41,523 bases of DNA from Natroniella sulfidigena. Lineage in GTDB: Bacteria > Bacillota > Halanaerobiia > Halobacteroidales > Halobacteroidaceae. Position numbers and translations under genes: made by a program. The notes beneath the pieces were generated by a model. It saw only the letters and a program-made list of their open reading frames with translations, did not search any database and was not told the origin of the DNA. The stretch lies in the NCBI RefSeq assembly GCF_023223645.1, contig NZ_JALKBY010000021.1, positions 1-41,523 of the forward strand, written 5' to 3'. Within the stretch, counting starts at the first letter, position 1. Each line of letters opens with the position of its first letter. This document shows positions 24,830-31,289 of the stretch, piece by piece.

Positions 24830-25064
24830 AATAATCCCTTCCCAATTATTAAAATATAAAAATAGATTCATCTTTATTATTGACTGAAAAATTAACATTA
24901 TTATAATTAAGTTTACACTAAATATCAATAATTCATCCTTTATTAAATATTTAATAATATTTTACTATATTTTTCTTGTGGATTAAAGCCAAAAAATTTT
25001 AACCAAACTGCAATTAATGTCTGTTTAAGGGTTATTTTCAAATAACAAAAGAAATTTTCATAGT
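24830..25064. other. Divergent AT-rich spacer
   Basis: Promoter region between the hydrolase gene and the symporter operon. Apart from the SigN-like motif at 25065-25081 nothing definite was recognised; no ORF with a ribosome site. Confidence 0.4.
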
Positions 25065-25081
25065 TTGGCAGGAAAATTGTA
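25065..25081 (+). promoter_or_regulatory. Possible sigma-54 promoter of the symporter operon
   Basis: TTGGCAGGAAAATTGTA matches the -24/-12 consensus YTGGCACGrNNNTTGCW except at two positions; the -24 GG is intact and the -12 reads GT instead of GC. It lies 89 bases before the small accessory gene. No enhancer-binding protein gene is nearby. Confidence 0.35.
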
Positions 25082-25169
25082 ATCTTTTTTGAATTTAAAT
25101 ATATGGTAGGAGTTTTTTGGCAAGTAAAGATTATGATCTTATTTACAATGAAAAGGAGTGATGTTAATA

Positions 25170-25331
25170 ATGTTGATGGTAGGTATGGAAGATGGTTGGA
25201 TTGCTCTAGCCTGGTGGCTATCTATTCTAACTCCAATTGCTGGAGCTGTTTATGGACTTTTAAACTGGAATAGAGAAGGAAAAATTGTTAAAGTTAAGCA
25301 AGAGGATGAAGGAGTGAATCAGAATGGGTAG
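25170..25331 (+). CDS. Small accessory protein of the Na+:solute symporter
   Basis: 53 residues: short N-terminus, one transmembrane helix (ALAWWLSILTPIAGAVYGLL), then a charged tail (NWNREGKIVKVKQEDEG). The AAAGGAG upstream fits any of three in-frame ATG codons (25161, 25170, 25176); the middle one is chosen. Its last eight bases, ATGGGTAG, overlap the start of the symporter gene, so translation is coupled. Small one-helix proteins directly ahead of SSS-family symporters are a recurrent arrangement and are thought to be accessory subunits. Confidence 0.8.
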   Translation: MLMVGMEDGWIALAWWLSILTPIAGAVYGLLNWNREGKIVKVKQEDEGVNQNG

Positions 25332-26952
25332 TGAAGCAATGGGGATTAATATTCAAATACTGACTGTAGTTATTATCTTATATGTCGGTGTGCTCTCATA
25401 TTTAGCTTATTTAGGTCATAAAGCAACTAATTCTTCAGAAGATTATTTAGTAGCAGGCCGGGATATTAATGGAGGAATAATGGCTTTATCTTATGGAGTT
25501 ACCTTTGTTAGTACCTCTGCTATTGTAGGCTTTGGAGGGGTAGCAGCTTTTCATGGTTTCAGCTTGTTGTGGTTGACTGTTTTAACGATATTGATCGGAA
25601 TTATTATTGCTTTTGCTCTTTTTGGAGTACCAATTCGTAAATTGGCAGTAAATTTAGGCTCAACGACGTTTGGTGAATTATTAGGTCAGCGTTATAATTC
25701 AAAATTTATTACTTTCTTTTCAGGAATTATGATCTTTATATTTATGCCTGCGTATACAAGTATTATTTTAGTTGGTGGAGCTCGATTTCTAGAAAGTTCA
25801 TTATTAATCAATTATGATATAGCACTCTTTTTATTGGCAATAGTTGTCGCGATTTATGTAATTACAGGTGGTCTAAAGACTGTTATGTATACTGATGCCT
25901 TCTGTGCTTTAGTTATGTTGGCAGGAATGGCTTATCTTTTATTCAGTACTTATAGTAACTTAGGTGGGATAGTTTCAGCCCATCAGGAATTAAGTGTTCT
26001 TCAGAATATGGTGCCAGAAGCTTTAGTAGCCACTGGGCATCAGGGTTGGACTGCTATGCCGGCCTTCGGTAGTGAAATCTGGTGGACGGTGATTAGTACC
26101 ATTGTGATGGGGGTTGGAATTGGAGTGTTGGCCCAGCCACAATTGGTGATGAGATTTATGACTGTTAAAAAGACTAATTCATTATATCGAGCCATGGCTG
26201 TAGGATGTATCTTTATCTTCTTTATGACTGGTACTGCTTTTATTGTTGGCCCATTGAGTAATCTTTACTTTGTCCAGCAAGGTGGTGAGATTGCTACTAC
26301 TGTAGCTGAAGGGAATGTTGATCTGATTATTCCTCTCTTTATCAATGAGATGATGCCAGGTTGGTTTGTCTATTTAATCATGCTCTCGCTTCTTTCAGCA
26401 GCTATTTCAACCCTTAGTTCTTTAATCCATGTTCAGGCAGCTGCCTGGGGGCGAGATATTATTCGCAATTTTCGGTTATGGAAATCTCCTGCCTCAATTA
26501 CTGCTGACGACTTGGATACTATCCCCTGGATTACTAGAATTGGTGTTTTAGTAGGGTTGATAATTTCTATACTTTTAGCCTATAGACTGCCAGAAAGTAT
26601 TATTGCACGGGCTACTGCTTTCTGGTTTGGAATCTGTGCTGCCAGTTTCTTACCTACTATTATTGGAGCACTTTACTGGAAAAACTCTACTAAAGCTGGG
26701 GCGATAGCAAGTATTATTAGTGGTTATACAGTAGCTATTTTTGGTTTTGTTTTTATGCACCTTGCAGAGTCTAAACCACTAGGAATTGCAAGGCTTATTT
26801 TTGGTAGGGATGCTTTATTTGAGTTTCCTTGGACTCATGTAGATCCTCTATTCTATGCTTTACCAATATCTGCAATTGTTTTTGTTGTAGTTTCGTTAGT
26901 TACTTCACCGCCAGCCAAAAAGCATTTAGAAAGGTGTTTTCATAACTTTTAA
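25324..26952 (+). CDS. Sodium:solute symporter (SSS family)
   Basis: 542 residues with about 13 transmembrane helices. The SSS family marks are SSEDYLVAGRDINGGIMALSYG near the N-terminus (given as location about 37-58), GFGGVAAFHG, the long VITGGLKTVMYTDAFCALVML helix region near 180, and SAAISTLSSLIHVQAAAWGRD near 360, a conserved helix around the sodium site. These are Na+-coupled importers of organic acids, amino acids or sugars; the subgroup with a small one-helix partner is often linked to mono- or dicarboxylates, but the substrate is not determinable. The start overlaps the accessory gene. A strong terminator follows the stop. Confidence 0.95.
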   Translation: MGSEAMGINIQILTVVIILYVGVLSYLAYLGHKATNSSEDYLVAGRDINGGIMALSYGVTFVSTSAIVGFGGVAAFHGFSLLWLTVLTILIGIIIAFALFGVPIRKLAVNLGSTTFGELLGQRYNSKFITFFSGIMIFIFMPAYTSIILVGGARFLESSLLINYDIALFLLAIVVAIYVITGGLKTVMYTDAFCALVMLAGMAYLLFSTYSNLGGIVSAHQELSVLQNMVPEALVATGHQGWTAMPAFGSEIWWTVISTIVMGVGIGVLAQPQLVMRFMTVKKTNSLYRAMAVGCIFIFFMTGTAFIVGPLSNLYFVQQGGEIATTVAEGNVDLIIPLFINEMMPGWFVYLIMLSLLSAAISTLSSLIHVQAAAWGRDIIRNFRLWKSPASITADDLDTIPWITRIGVLVGLIISILLAYRLPESIIARATAFWFGICAASFLPTIIGALYWKNSTKAGAIASIISGYTVAIFGFVFMHLAESKPLGIARLIFGRDALFEFPWTHVDPLFYALPISAIVFVVVSLVTSPPAKKHLERCFHNF

Positions 26953-26955
26953 ACA

Positions 26956-26985
26956 AAAAGACTGCTCATTTGAGTAGTCTTTTTT
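26956..26985 (+). terminator. Terminator of the symporter operon
   Basis: AAAGACTGCTC paired with TGAGTAGTCTTT (one wobble) and TTTTTT, directly after the stop codon at 26952. Confidence 0.9.
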
Positions 26986-27003
26986 ATTTGAATCTATTGC
27001 TTA

Positions 27004-27033
27004 AAAAAACTCATACCGCTTAAGGTAAGAGTT
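27004..27033 (-). terminator. Terminator of the STAS gene, ACTCTTA family
   Basis: Minus-strand AACTCTTACC / GGTATGAGTT around TTAAGC, then TTTTTTT. A related stem with the CGCTAAG loop occurs at 35216-35244 and 40119-40147. Confidence 0.85.
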
Positions 27034-27050
27034 TAGTGCTAATTAAGCTT

Positions 27051-27371
27051 TCAATTTTCTAACTCTTCTATTTTAATTATCTTATTGAGCTTAATTATTT
27101 TAAACATCCTTTTAATATAATCATTAGTCAGATTTATAATTTGCAACTCACCATTTCGTTCTCTTAATTTTTTATAAAATAATAACAACTTACCCAAGCC
27201 AGAAGTGTCAATCCGCTCAACATCTTTAAAATCAACTATAATTTCATCATATCCCTGTTCATAAGCAGCCTGTAATTTTTTTTCGAACCCATAAGAATTA
27301 CTGAGATCAATCTTATCTTCTGGACTAATAATTACTCTTCTACTATTCCGCTTCTCAACTTCTACTCCCAT
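27051..27371 (-). CDS. STAS-domain anti-sigma factor antagonist
   Basis: 106 residues, one STAS domain like SpoIIAA/RsbV. The phosphorylatable Ser lies in the conserved stretch VERIDTSGLGKLLLFYKK (about 53-70). Such proteins, when not phosphorylated, bind an RsbW/SpoIIAB-type kinase and free its sigma factor, or control other signalling chains. No partner kinase or phosphatase gene is in the window, so the pathway is open. AAGGAGGGG precedes the ATG and a terminator follows. Confidence 0.93.
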   Translation of the reverse strand: MGVEVEKRNSRRVIISPEDKIDLSNSYGFEKKLQAAYEQGYDEIIVDFKDVERIDTSGLGKLLLFYKKLRERNGELQIINLTNDYIKRMFKIIKLNKIIKIEELEN

Positions 27372-27555
27372 ACTTACCCCTCCTTATAATCAGTTACAAT
27401 TCAAAGTAGTAACATCAACACATTGAAAAAGTCAACAATTAGAAACCATATAATCACTAAATCTTTTAACATATAATATCTTCCTTAATTTAAAACTAAT
27501 CCTTGTACAAGTCAAGTCCAATTTAGACATAAATCAATCCCATTTATTATTAATA

Positions 27556-27600
27556 CTACATAATCTCCTTTAGCTCAATCATAACACCATCACCTCTACA
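27556..27600 (-). pseudogene. Possible remnant of a Spo0E-like gene
   Basis: Behind the palindrome, GAGGTG (27596-27591) and ATG at 27582 begin MIELKEIM and then hit a stop. The layout (palindrome, TGTrGAGGTG, then a Lys/Glu start) copies that of the Spo0E-like gene at 37737-37904. The downstream sequence is broken in all frames. Weak evidence; it could also be chance. Confidence 0.25.
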
Positions 27601-27602
27601 AC

Positions 27603-27623
27603 CAGTAATAGTAACTATTACTG
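27603..27623. promoter_or_regulatory. Palindrome, probable operator
   Basis: CAGTAATAGT A ACTATTACTG, a perfect 10-bp inverted repeat around one base. Its central 19 bases differ at only two positions from the palindrome at 37921-37939 upstream of the Spo0E-like gene, which suggests one DNA-binding protein for both. Confidence 0.55.
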
Positions 27624-27979
27624 TATCATATTTTTAGCTTTAACTCAAGTTTTTCTAAATTTAAGCTACTCTACTTATATTAGTATTATTTGTTTCTATC
27701 CATAATTATTTTATTATTTAAAATTTTCTGAATATTGTTAATAAAACTAAATTACTTATATATTTATATGCGTTTACTTTACTAATTAGTCAAAAAAAAT
27801 TATTTCCCTTTATTTTTTTGAAATTAAAACCCTGTTAGCTTCTTTATTATAGTATTTTTGCTTGTATAAATTAACTTAAGAAAGGAAAAGTAATAGATAA
27901 ATACTGTTTTATCAGGTGAATAAAATCTAGTATTTAGATAAATTTATAACTAGAAACAACATGAGAGGAGTATTTATTT

Positions 27980-28429
27980 ATGTTTGATCATGCTATAGGA
28001 GCATTAAGTGGAATAATTGCTGGCATTTTCATGGGCTTAATTAGTATGACATTATTTCGAATTGGCATCTGTAAGCTTTGTATAATTGCTATTGGTGGTG
28101 GAATCTTTACTGGTCAATTAGTAGAACTACAGCCTTATGGACTTATTATAGCCTGGCTAACTCATTTGTCCTTGAGTGCTGCCTTTGGAATACTTATAAC
28201 TATAGTGCTAAATCATTTTGGTAGTAAATACCATGTGTTAACAGGAGCAGTTTTATTAACCTTAATCTATTTAGCTAATATCGGTATTATAGCTCCACTG
28301 AGAGGAACCATCCCTGATGACCCAGAATATTTCGACTTACTTTTGATACTGTTATACCATATCTTCTTTGGAAGTTTAACTAGCTTTTTAATTGTTAAGT
28401 ACGGAAATAAAGAGCGATCCTACTCTTAA
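27980..28429 (+). CDS. Small four-helix membrane protein, paralogue family member
   Basis: 149 residues, four hydrophobic segments (about 6-50, 56-80, 87-106, 120-140). Start GALSGIIAGIFMGLISMTLF follows the G-x-x-A-G pattern of the family found also at 22752-23207, 29180-29623 and 35320-35763, and the end (IFFGSLTSFLIVKYGNKE) parallels that of 22752-23207. A CKLC pair near residues 31-34 is unique to this copy. AGAGGAG lies ten bases before the ATG. It is the only family member on the plus strand. Function unknown. Confidence 0.75.
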   Translation: MFDHAIGALSGIIAGIFMGLISMTLFRIGICKLCIIAIGGGIFTGQLVELQPYGLIIAWLTHLSLSAAFGILITIVLNHFGSKYHVLTGAVLLTLIYLANIGIIAPLRGTIPDDPEYFDLLLILLYHIFFGSLTSFLIVKYGNKERSYS

Positions 28430-28450
28430 AAAATAATCAAGGCTTACTAA

Positions 28451-28566
28451 AAAACTTGCCTCCCGCAACTCAGTTTAAGTCTAAGATTGAGTTTAAGTAA
28501 AGCTAACAAACATAAACTAGTAAAACCTATCTACAACCTTTAAAAAATATAATTTCCTAAATGATC
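28451..28566 (-). repeat. Post-terminator repeat, copy D
   Basis: Most diverged long copy. It follows the terminator of the DUF3231 gene on the minus strand, with hexamers AGTTTA AGTCTA AGATTG (about 28472-28502) and the end hairpin TTGC / GCAA plus T residues. The DnaA-box position reads CTATCTACA (28527-28535), so the box is degenerate here. Confidence 0.8.
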
Positions 28567-28613
28567 AAAAAGTAGCTAAGAAGGTAACATCTATCCCTCT
28601 TAGCTACTTTTTT
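28567..28613. terminator. Strong terminator of the DUF3231 gene
   Basis: AAAAAGTAGCTAAGAAGG paired with CCCTCTTAGCTACTTTTTT around a 10-base loop; T-runs on both strands make it bidirectional, serving also the gene ending at 28429. Confidence 0.92.
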
Positions 28614-28632
28614 ACTCCCCTTATGAATAAGA

Positions 28633-29154
28633 TCAATCTGGATTATAGATAGGATATACTGGCAACCACCCTTTAGCTTTTGCATATTTACAGCATTGGA
28701 GCATAACATCAGCTTCTTCTTTGACAAAGTCTATAAACATCACCCTTAAAGAATCACTATGAAGTACAGCGATCGCATTCCGTAAGTTTCTTTGAATTGC
28801 TGCTACACAACCATCACGTATACTCTCCATAATTAATTGATCATTAATTAAAGAGGTATCATTTGCACTTTCTGTTACCTTTACACTTTCTGGTGATCTA
28901 GTTGGTTGAGCGACATTGTATTTATCCATTTGCTCCTCTAACATTCCAATCTCTTTTTCTAAATATTTTTTTCCTGTTGTAATCAAAGCTTTTAGTTCAG
29001 TATCTTTGGCCCATTTGTGATAATGTTTAGTCTTTGCTAAACAGACATGTCTATAATATAACTGCTGTGACAATATAAAAGCCTCACCAATATCTATCTT
29101 TGGTTTTGTAGATGATTCTCCTTTACCGATGTGGAAATTGCCTATCTGAACCAT
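28633..29154 (-). CDS. DUF3231 family protein, single domain
   Basis: 173 residues, one DUF3231 domain, an all-helical, ferritin-like four-helix fold related in outline to the spore-coat protein CotF family. Typical features are the AFILSQQLYYRHVCLAKTKHY helix (start near 27), YLEKEIGMLEEQM, YNVAQPTRSP between helices 2 and 3, and the ending CCKYAKAKGWLPVYPIYNPD. Several His/Glu residues could bind a metal, but no clear diiron ExxH pair is seen. DUF3231 proteins occur mainly in spore formers. It is 25 bases behind the four-helix membrane protein gene, with GGGGG before its ATG: a two-gene operon. Confidence 0.88.
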   Translation of the reverse strand: MVQIGNFHIGKGESSTKPKIDIGEAFILSQQLYYRHVCLAKTKHYHKWAKDTELKALITTGKKYLEKEIGMLEEQMDKYNVAQPTRSPESVKVTESANDTSLINDQLIMESIRDGCVAAIQRNLRNAIAVLHSDSLRVMFIDFVKEEADVMLQCCKYAKAKGWLPVYPIYNPD

Positions 29155-29179
29155 ATTGCACCCCCATTAAGATTTTTAC

Positions 29180-29623
29180 TCATACTTTCAGTCTATCATC
29201 CAACCAATTAAGAACTATCCCTAATGCTAATCCCCATAATAAACCGGAGATAAAGTTAGAGATGACTGTTTGTAATTCGACATCTGCCAACTTTGGCAAC
29301 TGAAATAAGAAAGGTATTGCAAAAGATATAAACCAGATAGCAAGACCATAGATACTACTTTTTAATAAGTAATGTTGACTTGAAATTAGAGGTAGTAAAA
29401 AGACAAAGATAATACCTAATCCTCCTAAAAAAAGAGCTTGTGCGATTGAGGAAAAGACTACTTCTGCCACTCCAACAGGTCTATCACCAAATAAAAACAC
29501 CCCCATAAAATCTCCCCAAAGTAAATTGGTAAAGTTTAATGTATAGGCACCAATATTGAAGAGAAGAGATGGTAACCCAGCAATAACTCCTGCAATTAAG
29601 CCTCTTGTAAATCTATCTCTCAT
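29180..29623 (-). CDS. Four-helix membrane protein, DRFTRG type
   Basis: 147 residues from the ATG at 29623, set by AAAGGGG upstream and by the identical length of its paralogue at 35320-35763. Starts MRDRFTRGLIAGVIAGLPSL and ends LNWLDDRLKV. Shared with the paralogue are DFMGxFLxGxRPxGV in the first loop, SSxxYLLKS in the middle, IWF in helix 3 and LNWLDDRLK at the C-terminus. The Asp/Arg-rich ends face the same side of the membrane. First gene of an operon with a DUF3231 gene. Function unknown; a membrane dock for the DUF3231 protein is inference. Confidence 0.85.
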   Translation of the reverse strand: MRDRFTRGLIAGVIAGLPSLLFNIGAYTLNFTNLLWGDFMGVFLFGDRPVGVAEVVFSSIAQALFLGGLGIIFVFLLPLISSQHYLLKSSIYGLAIWFISFAIPFLFQLPKLADVELQTVISNFISGLLWGLALGIVLNWLDDRLKV

Positions 29624-29783
29624 ATTTATTCCCCTTTTAGTAGTATTCATTATTTAAGCTTTACAATTTGCAAAAAGTTTATACTTATTAAGAAGAATAG
29701 TTCTGTTAACCAATAATTCCTAACCGCCCTTTACTCTTCTTTAGTAAGATAATAGCCTAGTAATAGTTAAAGATTTCTAAAGA

Positions 29784-30992
29784 TTAACTCAAATATTTAC
29801 TAACCCCTAAAGCTGCTTTGGCTCCTTCAGCTGCTGAAATTATTATCTGCTTATATGCTATATTAGTCACATCTCCGGCTGCCCAAACTCCTTCTAAGCT
29901 AGTTTCATTATTTTCGTCAATTATAATTTCTTCAATCTCATTAACTTCGACTTTATCTGCTATAAAATCACTATTAGGTAACAGTCCAATCTCCACAAAG
30001 ACTCCATCTACATCTAATCTTCTTTCTGTTTCTTCATCAATATCAGTAAGTATGATTGAACTTAAACTATCATCTTTTTCATCCACTTCAATTTCTTTAA
30101 CCCCAGTCTCTGTATGAACTGTTATAAGTTCTTGCTCATAAACTTTATCTCTTAAAATTTGATCACCTGTCAATTCAGATTGAGCCTCAATCAATTCAAC
30201 CTTACAATCAATCTTTGCCAAATCAAGAGCTGCTTCAAGACCAGCATTGCCACCACCAACTACTGCCACCGGCTGACCTGCATACAGGTGACCATCACAA
30301 GTTGCACAATAATGAACTCCTCTCCCCATTAACTTCTTTTCTCCAGGTACATCCAATTCTCGATTAGTAGTTCCAGTAGCTACTAGCACCGCTTTAGCTT
30401 GAGCTTCTATTTCAGTATTTGTCTTTACAATCAAGCCTGCTTCAGGTTTCTTTTTTACCTCTACTACTCTTTCTCCTAACTCTACCTCAACTTCATAATT
30501 TTTTACATGATCCCAAAATGATTCTGTTAATTCAAGGCCATTGGTTTTCTGAAATCCTAAATAGTTCCCTATTTCACTTGTATTTACCATCTGACCACCC
30601 ATTACTTCTGCAATTATTAATATTTTTAAACCTTTTCGAGCTCCATACAAAGCAGCATTTAAACCTGCTGGACCAGCTCCGATAATTATCAAATCCCACT
30701 GTTGATCAAAATTATCTTCCGCTTCAACTCCTAGCAATCGATCTAACTCTCCTTGCTGTTTCTTCTCTATCATTGAGTCATAACCACCAACAAGTTGATC
30801 ATCAATAAAAATTTGTGGAACAGCCTTAACTCCATCAGTCCTTTTTAGCAGCTCCTCTTTAACTTCTGGCTGCTCAACATCATACTCCTGAAATGAAAAA
30901 CCTTTACTCTTCAAAAAAGATTTGGCCTTATTACAGTAAGGACACCAATTCAAAGTATAAATTTCTATTTTTGGTTGACTATTTTTAGGCAT
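29784..30992 (-). CDS. Glutaredoxin-thioredoxin reductase fusion
   Basis: 402 residues from the ATG at 30992 (GAGGGGG eight bases upstream). Residues 1-82 are a glutaredoxin with the active site CPYC near 17-20 and the substrate-binding VPQIFI and GGYDSM. From residue 96 follows a complete low-molecular-weight thioredoxin reductase: FAD loop GAGPAGLNAALYGARKG, redox pair CATC near 228-231, NAD(P)H loop GGGNAGLEAALDLA, and the C-terminal FAD motif VWAAGDVTN. The reductase should pass electrons from NAD(P)H via FAD and CATC to the attached glutaredoxin domain, which replaces a separate thioredoxin or glutathione. Such fusions are known in some anaerobes. No oxidative-stress partner is in the operon. 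Confidence 0.95.
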   Translation of the reverse strand: MPKNSQPKIEIYTLNWCPYCNKAKSFLKSKGFSFQEYDVEQPEVKEELLKRTDGVKAVPQIFIDDQLVGGYDSMIEKKQQGELDRLLGVEAEDNFDQQWDLIIIGAGPAGLNAALYGARKGLKILIIAEVMGGQMVNTSEIGNYLGFQKTNGLELTESFWDHVKNYEVEVELGERVVEVKKKPEAGLIVKTNTEIEAQAKAVLVATGTTNRELDVPGEKKLMGRGVHYCATCDGHLYAGQPVAVVGGGNAGLEAALDLAKIDCKVELIEAQSELTGDQILRDKVYEQELITVHTETGVKEIEVDEKDDSLSSIILTDIDEETERRLDVDGVFVEIGLLPNSDFIADKVEVNEIEEIIIDENNETSLEGVWAAGDVTNIAYKQIIISAAEGAKAALGVSKYLS

Positions 30993-31289
30993 ACTGATCA
31001 TCCCCCTCGTAATCATTTTTGTCTAAACAAAAACAATCATAAATCAAACAAGTCTGGATTGATAAAGGGCCAACAATTAAAAACTCCCATCTAATACGAT
31101 AAGAGTCTGCTGATAATTAAAGTTATATTCTGCTAAGACCCTTTTAATAATTTATACAACATTGCTTCTATTCATTCTTTAAAAAAAGATTATATTTGCT
31201 AATGCAGTATTCTCCTGGATCTTAAATAAATTATAATCTGGAAATTATATTGATTTTATGATATATTAGTTGGATAAGAGGTGATTTTC
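30993..31289. other. Divergent promoter region
   Basis: Spacer between the reductase and the GlcD-GlcF gene. A decayed hairpin of the ACTCTTA terminator family (ACTCCCATC ... GATAAGAGT, about 31081-31106) is present, with no gene ending there. Otherwise AT-rich with no recognised motif. Confidence 0.4.

Larger units (their letters stand above)
27372..27979. other. 608-bp AT-rich intergenic region
   Basis: No full-length gene is visible on either strand. It holds the 21-base palindrome at 27603-27623 and, left of it on the minus strand, a ribosome site with an eight-codon ORF that may be the remains of a Spo0E-like gene (27556-27600). The right part (27640-27970) is extremely AT-rich and should contain the promoter of the gene at 27980. 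Confidence 0.5.
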
